Below are positions 1 to 14,800 of a stretch of DNA of 64,000 nucleotides, in pieces. The first letter of the stretch is position 1; the number at the start of each line of letters is the position of its first letter. Source of the stretch: Prunella strophiata (lineage: Eukaryota; Chordata; Aves; Passeriformes; Prunellidae); the NCBI GenBank assembly GCA_036583965.1, contig JAZBQD010000015.1:71402330-71466329 (forward strand), given 5' to 3'. The position numbers were made by a program, and so were the translations under genes. The notes beneath the pieces were generated by a model. It did no database searches. It worked only from the letters and a program-made list of their open reading frames with translations, and had not been told where the DNA came from.

Positions 1-3000
1 TCGAGCAGGTAAAGTGGGTTTTATGCTACATTTTTCTCTTTAAATTTACGGATTTGTTCCTGCTCCTCTCTCACCTTTTTTTGTGTTGGGGTTTTTTTTT
101 TCCTCCTAGTTTTGTACTTTGGTAGAAAAAACTGAGGTTAAGGTGGTTTAGTTCATGTAGTTTCTATTCCAAAAACCCCTTAATCCACCTTTCTACTATT
201 GAACCTTGGTATGATGTATTTCTGCCAACAATTAATTAAACATGTTGGCCCATCAGTGAAATGTGCGATATTAACTCTGTCTCAGGAGGGTGGTAGCATG
301 TTTTACGTTGAACACAGCAGTGCTTTCCAATTACTATACTTAAATACTACAGTGACCTGTATGAGGAATGTTAGAGATCATCTGCTTGCAGGTTTTATTT
401 GTTACGTATTTTTATAAAGGCATTATATTACTTCTGTATGGAACTTTCACAGACTGAGTGATATGCAGGTCTGAATCTCCTTGCAAGCTAATTAGCCACT
501 TTGAAAATTGCATACTGTGACCAGCTCCTCTACAGAATTTAGTGTGCCAAGACCAGAAAATGGCATTTCAATGATTTATTCATTGCTAAGAAAGAAGACT
601 TTCTAGTTTTGTATGAAAAGAAAAAAGCAAATCAGAAAAGTTTTATAGTGTTTTCCTTGGGATCTAGGGAAAAGAGGATGAGCCATTCTAAATTCAATAC
701 GTTTTATATGTTACTATTGATAAGAGGAAGCTTAGTTACTGCCCTTATCAACAGAGGTGTTCCTGCAGAAGTTAATTCTTTACTGACACTGCTGTTGCCA
801 GCACAGCTTGTAATATACTTGCAGGTTATAGACGGGGGAGAAAACTTAGTTGAATTAATGTGGCTCAGAAAATTACCATTTTTCATAGGAGCTCTGAAAT
901 TGATAATAAAGAACCTCTTTCTTCCTCATGCAATGGAGTGTGTCCTCCACATTCAGCCTCTAGTAAAGGTCTGCTTATCCTCTGCCACACACTTGTCACT
1001 CCCCTGAGTGAGCAGGCTCAGCTGATAAGGTTTCCTTCTCAGCTTTCCACATTGCAGTGTGCTTTTTCCTACCAGGCTTCACACAGTGGTAGCAGGTCAG
1101 GTACCCTGCACAGATTCCTCCTGCCCTCCCTACCCATTGGGTCTTGTTTCATTATTTCCCTTGCACCCAATACTCATGCAGTGTTGGTTTCCTTAATTTA
1201 TCTTATCCCTCTTTCTGTGGAAGATAATGTGGCTGTTCAGTCTGGAAACTGGATCTGCTTGTGGGAGCAGGGAAGGAGTCACAGGTGCTGGAGAGAGAAT
1301 GATAAGGCAGAAAAAAAAAAAAGGGACTTATGTGTATGCCAGTCATCCCAAGCAAAGCTGGATCTGGCCTGTAGCCATGCCAGGTGTAACACATTTTCCT
1401 ATAAGTCAATTGACCATGGGATGTGGTCAAATAAACACCTGCATGTAATTAATATCTGTGCTCCAGCAAACAAGCACTAATAGTGTAATAGAGTATTAGT
1501 GCAGTAATAGCAGCAACTCCTCTCTTGTTTAGCTTGGTTTGCTAGCTAAGGCTGTTGCTGTAATTCTGTCAAAAATGCTCCCTTGCTAGTGTAACTTCTC
1601 ATGTATGGAGTATTCATAAACTATTTCTAGTGCATTATTCTCTAAGTTCTATAACATTTTGGTATTTTTTTTAGCACCTGAACTGCTAGCTTAGTTATTG
1701 CTTGGAAGGAAGGAAAAAGGAGAAGATTCAGCTTGTGTTTTGGCTGGAGTACAAAGGAACAAAATTTTCTTTTGAATAATAGCATCATTCTCTAAATGTG
1801 TTTAGTCATGTAGGTAAATTACTTAATTTCAAATGCATTCTTTAAAGCTAAATTTTTTATGTTTTAAAATTAATTCATTTTCTGCAGTTCTACAAGTTAA
1901 GAATTAAATACAGCTATGAAAAAAGTAACTTTTGACATTTTTTGATTGTCAAGGTACTTGTTCATTTCTGCACTTCTTGTGCAGCTTCCTTGCTGGTATG
2001 TGGTTCATACAATGTCACAAGCTTAGTTAAAACAAAGACTGTAAAACTAAAGGAAGCCGTATGAGTAGCGTGTTCCTTATCATATAATTTGGATATTACA
2101 TTATTGAAGGATATATTAAACTGATTTCTTCACCTGTTTGTTTTGATAGACTTTTAACACAGTAGTTCATAGCTTCAGAATTTCTAGAAAAGGCTAATTT
2201 CAAAAAAATAAACTTCTGGAACAAAATAGTACATACTGGCACAGAATTCAGTGTGTCTTCTGACAGCTCCAGTGTGCAGAGTATACGCACAGCTGAGCTT
2301 TATATGATTGTTATTTCATATATTTGTTAGAGCTGTGCTTGCCTGAGAAGAAGTTGAGGTTTTCTCCTTCTACCTTAGTGGTCTGAAGCAAAATCCGCAT
2401 GTGTTTAAAGGGTGTAAAACACAGAAACATAGAATGGTTTTGGTTGGAAGGGTCTTTTGAAGTTCATCTAGTCCAACCTAAAGAATAACTCACAAGCCCT
2501 GTTTTACCAAACCAGTGCTTTCGCCCAGGAGCTGTCAAATATATGGATTTTACTTATGAGTTACACAGTCTTATTTCCCAATCAGTGCACGAGGATGACT
2601 GAGGTGGCATATAAATGGTTTGCAAATGTAGTAGTAAATAAAGAATCTATGAGTGAGAGGGTTGCAAGTGTGATGATTCTGTGAAGTAGGTTAAATGGCA
2701 GCTTCTAAAGGTAGCCTTGTGTTTTTCCTACCTTATTTGTGTCAGTGTAAGAGCAGATTTTTTTGTCATACTGTCTGTTTTGGAGAAGTAAAATTAGTAA
2801 TTGTGTTCCTGGAAAAGTTAGGCTTACAGAAGGCGAGGGGAGGGTAGAACTAAACCCCACCTCCTGAAAACAACCAAGCAAACAAAAAAACCCCAACTAA
2901 ATTTAGGATTCACAAATAAATTAGCAGTTGCACTGCATAGGTGTGACCTAAGTATCCAAAAAGCTTTCTAGTAGTTTTTCTATAACCTGTACAGCTCAAA

Positions 3001-5808
3001 GAAATTGAGCTAAACCTATGAAAAATTCACCCAAAGTGTGTTTGAATTTCATACTGTAATAGAAAAAAAAGACAAGCTATTGTTTCAATTGGTCTCTAGT
3101 GGAAAGATTTTTATTTGGAGGAGCTGTGGTAAATAATGCAGGAATTTGCTTTCTCAGACTGAGTTAGGAAAGATTAGTGGGATGGAAAGTAAGGGATGGA
3201 GGTGCAGTGGGGAGGATGCATCTGCAGAAGTGAATGAGGAGGATGGATGCTGTGGTGGCAGGGGTCAAGGTCTCAGGCCTCACAGTGATAGTGGGGAGTG
3301 GGTAAGCAGAGGTGCAGTGTGCACAGGAAATGGCACTGGGTGACACACACAGGTGGGGAGATAAGCTATGAAAATCACTGGCAGCAGGCTTCAGTGGTGC
3401 AGGGTGCTTGCACACCAGGGCTTCCTGTCATGCTAGGAATTCCAGCATTTCATGTTGCAGGACATAGAAGGATTTTACCTTATCATCATAGTATAAAGCT
3501 TCTAGTGGAAAAAGCTGTACATATTTTGAGGTGTGCACAGGACAGTGCAAAGGAAAAACAGCTTTCTTCTGAAATCATCAAAAATCACCAAATTGATAAA
3601 ATTTGGGGGATATAGCTTATGTTCTCTGAGTAGTAGCTACATTGTGCTTTTATTTGGAAAGGTTCTTTTGTAACTCTAAAGCTTTTAGAAAAGTGAGCAC
3701 ACAAAAATGCCAACTTTTATAAGGACTTTCCTGCTTTAAGTTAGGATGGACATGATTTCTTAACAGTTCTTTGTATGTGTTCAGTAATTCCTGGAAGATG
3801 CATTTTTAAATTTTTAAAATTTCAAATCTTTTCAATTTAACAACTTCTCCCTAACAAATAAATCATTGATACAAAGTTAATATTTTCTGTGTAGTCCTTG
3901 TTGCAAAGTGTTGATCAAAATATATTTTTTGAAAGTGAGAAAGTTCTCAAAGTTTCTGCTGAATTGTCTATGAGTGGTACCATAAATATTTAACAGAGAT
4001 ACTCTAAATAGATATTCTTTTGCACCCTTGACAAAGCTTTTTTGTCTCCTGTGGCAGAAATTTTCCAGAATGTTTGTTCAGCATGAGCTGAGATCATTAG
4101 TTAAACTTTGGTTGGCATTTTCTATGGTTCCAAATTGTGTACTAAATCTGTTTCTGTAACAAGAAAATTGTAAGACAATGTCTAAAAATGCTTGTGTCCT
4201 GCTTTCAATTCACTGCTCTGTGTTCTCACAGCTACAGTTCCCTAGTGTTATACTTTTAGTCCTTTGTTTTGTGAATTCCAGCTCCCTGCCAGATACCTGG
4301 CGAATAACAAGCTTTGAAATTTCAAACCAGTTACTACTTGTCTCACGGGTACTGTTTTGTTGTAACTTTGTGTCAGTTATAATCCACATATCGCTGCAAT
4401 GCGCTGATCTCTCCCCATTCTTTGACTGCTTCTGGATGTTGATACTGTTTGTCTGTGTTCTTGAGTTCTCTTTACACTACAGAAACTGAAGGAAATAGCC
4501 CTGAAGAGAAAAGAATTTCTTTCTCCTGTAGAGGCTTCTTCTCTGAGAGTAGTAAAAGGATGATTGAGAATGTAGGTGAAGGGGCTGCAGGTAGATAGCA
4601 TAAAGCAGTATTTGTTAGACTCTTGAAGGATTGCTCGTGAGAGAAATTGAAAACTTCTTTCTGTTTGGTTTTATAAAAATTGAGTTTCCTTATGTAGTTA
4701 GAAGTATGTAAGGTTTTAAAAGATGGTCTATAATGTTAAAGTCTTCAAGCACAGATGTTTCCAACATAACTAACATCCAGGAAGCAATGTCTTTGTGCAA
4801 CTCCCAAATATAGTTTATCTTCTTTATTCTAATCTGTTACTGTTAGTGTGCATTACCACTTAGTATCCATGTAAGTGTGTAGAAACTAAGAACATGTAAT
4901 GAAATTGCTAGATGTTTTCTAATTGTTTGCAAAAGAAGACCTCACCACTATTTTTCTTGGCTTTTGAGGAGGGATGGGCCTATGCAACATACAGGTGTTG
5001 AGTTTAAAAAGTGAAGAATATTTAGTATTATGAGAATATCTGTGCAGGATGAAAGATTTGCATTGTGCTCTGTAATAAGAGCATCCTTAGAAGAAATTCT
5101 GCATGATATGAAAGAGATATCTGTTGGAAGTCAGTCATGGTGTGTAAATTTCAATGTCAGTATATACTTAATCAGCTCTCTTCAGTTTTACTCCGTGTGC
5201 TGCTTTTATTTTGCTGAGGGTTTTTTTGTTTGTTTTTGGGTTTTTGTTTGTTTGGTTTTTTGTTTTTGTTTGTTTGTTTTTTGTTTTTGGTTGTTTGCTT
5301 TGTTTTTGTTTTTTTTTTTTTTTTGTCTGTGCTGTTGGATGGCAAGTAGGATCTAAATTATCTAGCACAAACAAATGGATAGTGTGCAAAATTGCTAATT
5401 GCTGTTGTTCCTTGTGCCCTTTCCATGAACTAGGTTTATAAATAACAGACAGAGGAATCTTTGAGGTAGTGTTGAGTGAGAGTAATACTGATTTTAGAAT
5501 TTGCTTTTTCTTGTGCTCATTTTTAGGTAATTGGAGTTTACAGTTAACAAATAAAGCTATTTAAAAAACTTAGGTCAAAAACTGGCATGGAACTTATTAA
5601 TTTTCCCATTCCACTCAGTACACAATGAAACAAATGTTATGTGAAATTTTTTTGTTGTTGTTTGTTTGGAGTCATCTCTTGAGAATATAAAATATGCTTA
5701 TTCTTCTAGTAAGCTTTCGTCAGATGCAAGCAGTTTGTAGTTGGCAGGACTTTTACATCAATGCTTCTCTAAAGGACAAGCTGTTTCATAAGTGTCTTTT
5801 CTACACAG
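1..5808 (+). other. MARCHF6 intron upstream of the first visible exon
   Basis: No exon of MARCHF6 or another gene could be read here. The first visible exon (5809) starts in phase 2 and encodes the residues right after the RING-CH domain, so this stretch is the 3' part of an intron. It holds a CR1 fragment (about 2430-2530) and a T/G-rich low-complexity tract at 5220-5324 ending in 16 T. The open frame at 860-1480 shows no recognisable domain and I do not call it a gene. Confidence 0.8.
2430..2530 (-). mobile_element. CR1 LINE 3'-end fragment
   Basis: ACATAGAATGGTTTTGGTTG, then GGAAGGGTCTTTTGAAG and TCATCTAGTCCAACCT, match the reverse complement of the CR1 3' end that is common in birds. About 100 bp, inside a MARCHF6 intron. 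Confidence 0.75.
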
Positions 5809-8800
5809 TTTATTCCCCAGATATGCCTTCACGGCTTCCAATCCAAGACATCTTTGCTGGACTGGTTACGAGTATTGGCACAGCAATACGATACTGGTTT
5901 CATTATACACTTGTGGCCTTTGCATGGTTGGGAGTAGTACCTCTTACTGCATGTAAGTATTTTCTGTACACAATGCTCTTATACACAGGGAAATATGCCA
6001 CTTCCTGTAACAAAGTTTTGTGAGACCATTATTGTTTATTTTTAAAAAAAATTCAAAGATGCTATTTCATTTATTTTCACTCAGAAATTCTACCTGTTTG
6101 ACTCTTAAGCCAGTAGTGCTATGCAAAAAGGTGTTAAGACATAGGAGAGAATGCATGAAAGAGCATTTAAATGTTGTACTCAAATAAAATGCCTCTTCTC
6201 AACTATCTTCTTTAAAACCTACATGGAAGGTTTTATTTTATGCCATTTATTAATATTAGGATAGAAGAGTTGTCCTATTTTTATTAACCATCTCTAAATG
6301 AAAGTGCAGGGGTTTTTTATGTGTAAAGTAAAATTCCTTTACAATCAAGGACAAATTGATTTGTGAAACTCTTAAATCTCAAAGTCATATAAGTAGTAAA
6401 GGAATTCAGTAGAAAAGAGAGCACACATTTAAATTACTCTAGTATCCAGCTTGAAATTTACTTTCCAAATAGAGACAGAAAAAGAGCTACGGGTGTTTCA
6501 ACAAGCTAGGAATACACAGAAAATGGAGAAAGACAGAAAGGATATAGTGTTCAGTCAAGGAAATAATTGGAAGTGCATCTTTACAAACTGTAATACGCCC
6601 CTTGAACAAAAGAGCAAGGGAGTAAAAGCATCTCCCCAGACAGTTTCTTGGTATGTTCTGTGTTTTTATTTGTAGCTGGCACAAATAAAATAAAATTAAA
6701 TAAATGTAGCTGGCTGTAGTTTGAGAATAGCACAATATTGGCATCACCTAATTTTCTGAAGTACTCCATATACACTGATGGCCTACTTTTTAAATACAAA
6801 TCATGATAAAAAGCTAACATTTACTAGCATCAACTATTAATTAATGAAATAGTTACTTAAAACAGATGATGAAAGGGTGAGGATCCTTGTGACATGATAT
6901 CATAACACCAGAAGTTTATACACTTTGAAAATATGATTGAGCAAATTCAAGGGGGAAAATTCCATCAAGGATTAATTAGGTGTGAGATATTTTGGTATAG
7001 GAAGTGAAGCATATGAGAAGAAGTATCACTGCATGTACTGAAGAAGTATCACTGCAAGTATCTTTTAACCTGCTTCCATATTCCTCCATAGGCATCCATT
7101 AGTGTGACCAGTGCTGGACACAGGTCTAGATGAATCTTGGGTCTAATCTAGTATGGCAGTTCTTACACTCTGAATGTGTACTTTTAAAGATATGCAGCTA
7201 AAATACAGCTTTGTTCCACGTGGTTGTATGTGATCTTGAGTTCTGTTCCTGCACTCAAAGTTGAGATTTTCTTCCATGTCATAAATTTAGTTGGACACCA
7301 GGTGAAATGAGTGTAGCTGGTGGTCCTTTCCAAGTGAAGCTATAGCCAAAATCAAATTTATATCAAGCTTCTGTTTACTCACACAGGTCGTATCTACAAG
7401 TGCTTGTTTACTGGCTCTGTGAGCTCACTACTGACACTGCCATTAGATATTCTGTCCACGTAAGTACTTCAGCACTTTGATACAAAAACATGTTTTAGTC
7501 AGATTATCCTGAAAACAGGGATTTGGAACTTAGTGTCTCTTTCATCCAGTTACATTTGTTATCTTCTACCATCATAATAAGCAACTGCCCATTCCCCTTT
7601 GCACAACCAGATGTATGGACAGCACCATTACAATAGAAATCATTTCACTTTAGAGTTCCATTATTCAGGATCTTTGGATCTGGAAAACCAACTTTACAAA
7701 GCAGGCCCTGGTTAATGAAAATTTGTATTTGATGTCAAGAAAACTTATGCTGCAAAATTACACTTAATAATTAAAAAATTAATTTCCTATTGTTTAAATA
7801 AGATACATACATAGTAGAATATTAAGAAATGTGTCACTAATAATGTCACTTTCTGTTTTCTTTGTTGCATTTTTATTTTTGAATTTAATTTTATCCATTC
7901 TGAGTCTCTTATGTGAGAGGGATTATTTTTTATCAGATTTCCTTCTAGCCCATACTTGGATTTTAAATGCTTCAGTCACCATCTGCTATTGCACATTGTC
8001 TTTCCTTGTCCTTTTTTAATCAATTTTGCCTAAAGAATCAATAAATACCGAACAACAGAATTCCAAGCTTGCTTAAATTCAAGCCTCTTGCTTTCTCATT
8101 ATCTTGAACATGAGGAACTGAAACTGAGTTTAAGTAGAATCAGCTGCACATCAAGCATATTTGGAATGAATGTTCTCTGTGGTTCAGCTAAGTCATCTCA
8201 ATTGGGCTATTTGATTTGAGAAATCAGGTCAAGTTGCGTTTAACTTATTTCATTATTGGAGAGAGATGCTTGTTTCAGTCTAATAACAGTATATTTCCTG
8301 TTACCTCTGTAGCGTAGATTCTATTTTTATTTTTCGGAGGAGAATCTGAAACAACTGAACCTAGAGCACCTCATGTCTATTACAGTCTAGGGAGGAAATA
8401 AGGGACTCAAGTATTTGTCAGATTTTAATGGTGTGTGATACTGCGTTTTGACATTTATTTCTTTGGCGGAGTCAATTACAGTGGTCTCTTGTGTCATCTT
8501 TTCATTTTGGACTTCATGTCCCCATGGTATTCACTGTGCTGTGCAGGCACAAGTGTGCAGCTTCAAGGGGCACCAGACTGATGCTTCTTTGGAGATGACA
8601 GAGTACTATGGGGACATGTTTCTCACTTATTTTTAAGAACATATTGTAGTTTTCCAAGGAGGTACCTGAAATTAGGGATGAGAATTGCTTAAGATGTTTT
8701 AAGTACCTCTTGCATTGCATGAAACTCTAGTTTTGGTTGGCTGGCTCAACTTTGCTTTTCTGCTGCTATACAGTTAAGTATGATCTGATTGATTAAGATT

Positions 8801-11800
8801 TCTAAGGTATAGAGATAATATCTGAGGTAAAATGCTACCTGAAATGTAGAGCAGTTGAAGGGAAACCCTACAGTTCTGTTCTTCTGGTTGAGGTAGCTCA
8901 GCAAATAAAAAGCTTAGGTGTACTGGCTATTATGCATTTAGCCATTTAAGTAAGCTATATCAAACCATTTGCTTAGTGACTATTGTGTTTCCTTTGATGT
9001 TCTGGAAGATTGTTTTTTCTGAGCTACTCTCTAGTGTTACCAGCAAAATATTGTTTTCATTGGTTTTTTGTTTTTTGTTTTTTTTTACAGGGAGAACTTA
9101 CTGGCTGACTGTTTGCAGGGCTGTTTTGTGGTGACATGCACTCTGTGTGCATTTATTAGCCTTGTATGGTTACGTGAACAGATCGTGCATGGAGGGGCAC
9201 CACAGTGGCTGGAACAAAATCAACAACAGCCACTCAATGGTGTTGGTCAACAAAATGAGGTAAAACTTACTGCTCATTAGTTCACAATTAATTTAGAAAG
9301 TGTGGTTCTGTGAGTAAATACTTTTTCAGAACACAACAGTAATGTTATTTTACTTCATGGTATCTTTGTTTGTTAGCAGAAGTTGAACACTTTTTCCTGT
9401 ATAAACTTGGTGACATCACTGTTATGTTTTTGAAGTTGTTTCATTGTGTAGCATTCCATAGGTTCTTAGCTCTGTATCTTTACCATTTTTTAAGATAATT
9501 TTATGCACATAAAGCTGAATTCTCAGGCATATTCAATGAAGATGCAGCTTGCTTTTATTTTGTCTTTTTCATAAGTATGCTGGTAGTTCATGAGGTAGTA
9601 ATTCACTGTTCTCAAAGCAACTGGAAGTTTCGTTGACACCACTGAAGTTGGAGCTTCTCTGCCCTCCTCCCACTCCCCACACACGTGTGTGCTCCTTCAG
9701 TGCTTTCAGGAGCCTCTTGGGTGAATAAGTGATCATATAAGCAACCCATGCATATGGAAGAAATAATTCAAAATGTTGTTTTTGTTTGAGTAAATGTCAG
9801 TTTTTAAAAGACAGAGATTCTCATCTTGGTGACTGACTTGAGTTGGCCTTGAATCATCATCTTTCTCATATAATGATAGTTTCCACGAGGGAAGTTCCCC
9901 TCTATTAAGCACTGGTGAATGCATCTGGCAGTGCTGTATCCAGTTCTAGGGTTCCCCAGTACAGAAGAGGCATGGACAGACTGGAGTGGGTGCAGTGAAG
10001 AGCCAACAGAAAAGATTAAAGGACTGGAACATCTGACATGATGAGAGGCTAAGAGAACTGGAATTACTTAGTTTGAAAGTGGGAATGCTCAGGATGGACC
10101 TTACCAGTCTGTATGAATGCCTGATGGAGGGATGTAAAGAAGACAGAGCCAGGGCTGTCTTGCTGGTATTGAGTGACAGGACCATAGGCAGTTGGCTTAA
10201 ATTAAAATGCAGGAAATTCCATTTACATTGAAAAAAAAAAAAAAAGGTGGGTTTTGGCTTTTTTTTTTTTTTTTTTTTTGTATACTACTACTGTGTTCAC
10301 CTACTGGTACAGGTTGCTTTAGAGAGGCTGTAAAGTTTCCACCTCAGGAAAAGGTGGCTCAAAAGCCAAGTGGAAACAGCACTGGCCTTGCCACAGCTGA
10401 CCCTGCTTTGAGTAGTCAGGTTGGCCAGATGATCTCTAGAGGCCCTTTCCTACCTCAACTACGCTGTAAAGTTATCTGAATGTTTCTTTTCATGTTTTTA
10501 AAGGTTTAGTGTTCCCAAGTGTAATTCTTATCTAGAAAATACATTATTGACTTTTTTTAATACTGTTTGGTTTTATATATATATATACAGGATAAAAGCA
10601 TGAAGAGAGCTTGATCAGTTTAACCAAGTACTAAATCCTGTTTCTGCAGGCTCAGGCTGCTGTAAATGGAGGTGTTGAAAATGCTGTGCTTGATCAACCT
10701 GCTAACCCAGCTGCTGAGAATGTAGTTGTAGGTGAGAACCCTGAAATTCAAGAGGAACAAGTAGATGAAGAGGAGGAAGATAATGAAGATGAAGAGGATG
10801 CTGTAGTAGAAGATGCAGCAGATGCAAACAATGGAGCACAAGGTAACAGGTGACTCAAAACATTAATGTTCTAGTTCTTACTAAATATAAATTAATTGAA
10901 TATCTAACTGTCGTAATTGAAGGAAGCTGTGTAAATTCCCACTTCAGCTTATTTGTCTTGCCTTTGCAAATTTCATGCATTTTGAGTGCTGAAGCATCTT
11001 CTTGCTGAAAAACTGTTGGCAGTTACAAGATGAATATTATGCACTCAAGTCTTTTTGTTCATTTAGAACATAACATGGAGTGGTTACATCTTGTTTTGAG
11101 TGATCTAACAGCTGTAAAAATGGCCATTGTCTCCTCAGATGACATGAACTGGAATGCTTTGGAATGGGATCGAGCAGCAGAAGAGCTTACTTGGGAGCGA
11201 GTGAGTAAGAATCATTTTCTTGAATTTAATAATTCAGGCTCATACTTAAAATGATTTGTAGTATTGCTGTGTTAAAATGTGTTTGAGATAGATTTGGAAA
11301 TCATTCTTTTTTAAGAGCCTTCAGTGACCTAGAAAAGTTCTTACATTATAAACAAAATGTTATTATGTTACTTCTTAACCATTAAAGAAAGCATGTCTTT
11401 GATTTTAAGTATAGTAGCAGCATAAAACATGTTTTAGTAGTCTTTTCTGAAGTCTTCCATTTGGTGAGGTATAGAAGTGACTTGCAGCTTGCTTTGAGCA
11501 CACTGGGCCGGATTAGGAGTGCAAAGATATAATTTAATGCTTAATTTTTGTATTCATGAAAGCATTAGATCAAAGAAAAGAGAAATGGAAATTTAGGTTT
11601 CTTTGCAAAGAGCAAATGTGTTTCTCTAAAAATGATAGAGCATTTTAATGTAACATGGTGCCTGTATTGTATATGGATCACAAACTCCATAACTAGAGCA
11701 TGACATGCATGTACACTGTAATCATGGAGTAGTGTAGAGAATTGAAAATTAGGTTTGTGTAGCTGGTCTAGAAGTAGCCAAACATCTGAGTTCAAAGCTC

Positions 11801-14800
11801 ACCACATGCAGCAAAATCTGCCTGAAGGTAGGTGCAGCAGCTTCATGTGATTTACCAGCATCACTACTAGATTGTGGTATAGTTGTTGCCTTGATTGCAG
11901 GGTAGCAGAAATACAGTTTTCATCATGAGTGGCACATCTTGATATTTGTTTTGTATCTACCAAAAGCTTCTTAGTGTGTTTTGGAAGATATTTCATAAAA
12001 AAGGATGTACATAAATTCAGGTTCCTGAACCATTCTGTTGTTTATTACAGGAATGAAAGTGCTGTATTTCTGAACCAAATTTATTTGCTAGAAAGTGCTG
12101 ATATATTCCTAACTGATGATATTTTGTTGCTTTTCCATGAATATAGAAGTCAGTTTCAGCATACTCTCATAACCACTTCCAATGTTATGTGCTGGCATAG
12201 GCAATAGATGTGTAGTTGATAGTATCACAATGGGGGTAGGCTCTTCCATTATGTCATCCTGTAAAAATACCATGCAAGTTTTCTGAATTTTCAAACATTT
12301 TTGCATATTAGTTTGATTTGTAAAATATGTGCAACTCTTATATCTTGGAACTTAGTGCAAAGTCCTCGTAGAAAAGAACCTTGAACATGGAACTTTACAG
12401 CAGTAATTGTGGAGTAGGAGTGTCTGGATTGAAATAGTAAGATACACTCAAAGTGGGGGGAAAGGAGATTTTTTTTGTAATGGATGCTTTATTTTTGACT
12501 GCTCTGTGGATGCTTCCCATAATAGCTGTGCTGAGTGATGAAGAATTTGTTTCCCATCTTCCCTAGCTGTAAAACAATTCTGTACAAAAGTTAATAGCAT
12601 ACAGTGTAGCAAATTAGCCTGTTAGTAGTTGCTTTTACACATCGAGGGTGAAATACTAACTTTTCTCAGTGCAGCATAAACTGGTATTTTACAAGTAGGA
12701 TGAAACAAAAATTTGCTCTTGTATTTAAATATTGAGTTGATTAAACATGTACTTAAATAGCCATTCAATCACTACAATATTTTGTAAATACAAAATCTTT
12801 GTTAAAGTCTTCAAAGTCATGGAGAGAAACACCTTATAAATGAATTGATTCTGTGTTTGGTTTGGCACATATAGATACATGTGTATACAGACATTCCACA
12901 TGTATATTGCTGCCTCTGTACACCTGAGTTTACTGTGTTGAATGAGAACTTAATTTCTCTCTTTATTGGTAAGAATTTTTGTGCTGGTACTGTTGGTTGA
13001 GCCATTAAAAAACTCTTGACTGCATTAGACAATAAAGGTCAATGTGAAAGAGGCTTGTTTTAGATTCAGGTTAGTTTTTCTGATAAACAAAAATAACTTT
13101 CTTATCTTCACAGATGCTTGGACTTGATGGATCTCTGGTTTTCTTAGTAAGTGCAATCCTGCTTTTCAAGAATTTCTACAGAAGGATTTTTTATGTACCT
13201 GTATTTTTTAAGATACATAATTGTATTTGAAGTCCTTATTTTCATATCATATAAAGAGAGTTTTATATGATGTCATGTTCAAGCAAAGTGGGTTTTTAGG
13301 AGTTTCACAAATTAGTGGGGTGTGTGTGGCATAAAAGTGGAATTTCTTAAAAGACATAGATAACTTTGGATCACTTACTCCACCTGTAAATAAAAACTAG
13401 ACCTTTTAAAAAGCACACACTGAAAATACATATGTGTTCTAAGCTTATGTTTTGATCTTTGTTATAATTAAAATACAGTTCTCATTCAAATATATTTTTT
13501 GTCCTAATACCACCATAAAACAACTACAACTAGTGTAGACAAGATTTTAAAATCTAAGATCTTCAGTTTACTCTATTTCTATAGATATTTACTAATATAG
13601 ATACTATACTATATACTATTTAGAATACTCTATCTTAGAATCATTGAACTTGGAAAATATCTCAAAGGTTATTAATGTCTCTTATTTAAATGTGATGCCT
13701 TAGGTTTACAATTGTTATTAGTCATTTACCTTAAATATTAATATCAAAAGAAGTAAAAATCCAGTGTACTTGTGGCTGAGGTCACATCTTAGCTAAAAGT
13801 CATATTAACAAATGGAGATGTGCTGTCATTTCTAGGGTCAGAGCTGTCAGTTTTGTTAATGTGTTTGTTAACAACAAATTTGTCTTTGTGGCAAAGACTA
13901 ATTGTTAAAAGTTCAGATGAACATTTTCTCATTTATAAAAAAAAGTATCCACACACATTTAATGTAATTCTTTTTAAAGATGTATATCTATTTATATAGA
14001 TTTTAAAATATAAACCTTCTTTTACAAAATGTAAGCAAGAGTAAGTGCATTTATCTAGATAAATGTTCATAAATGTAACTGAGCTGCATGTTTTGGTCTT
14101 TGTGTTAGAGCACAAACTTCCTGGCTATAGCATGAGATGTGCAAGTTCTGGTGATAATAGACTCTTGAAATAAGAAGTTGAGATACAAAAGTCAAGTCAC
14201 TTATTTAAAAGACTGACATTTATGTACTGTTTTCTTGTAATCTTCCTTCCTCTTTCCTCTGTACTCCTTACAGGAACATGTCTTTTGGGTGGTGTCCTTA
14301 AATACACTGTTCATACTTGTCTTTGGTAAGTATTGTTTGCTTTTAGGCTTTAAAATGATCCTTCTTTGTGAATTGGTAGTGCAGGTCTATTTTAAGGCTG
14401 TTCTAGAAAAATGAAGATGTGACCTCTAAAAACAGAACCAAATATTTATTATTTTCTAGTTTTGTCATTTTAATTTCTTTAAGTGAATAGATTTAAAATA
14501 GGAAACCTAGCAAAACCTTAACCATGTCAACTAAAGCACAGAAAATATTTATTTCTAATATTATTAAATTAAGGGAGGAATCTCAGGGAATTTAATTTGC
14601 GAGGAAACGCAGTACTTTGAGGAATAGTTAAGATATTTTTTTTTCTCTTCATAGTTTTTACTAGATAGAGTTATACAAATTTTTCCATTAAGAATCCATT
14701 CTTGGAGCTCAGACTGAAAGGGAGGGAGGGATGCAAGAATGTAGCATTTTAGTGACAAACGAAGCATGTTATACACTTCAAAAAATACCAGACAAAAATA

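Noticed and set aside
860..1480. 206-codon open frame
   Set aside because: Lies in a MARCHF6 intron, has no recognisable domain and runs through an A-tract; overlapping frames on both strands are similarly open.
13633..13690. Possible CR1 fragment (AGAATCATTGAACTTGG)
   Set aside because: Too short and diverged to support; the resemblance is limited to the first bases of the CR1 tail complement.
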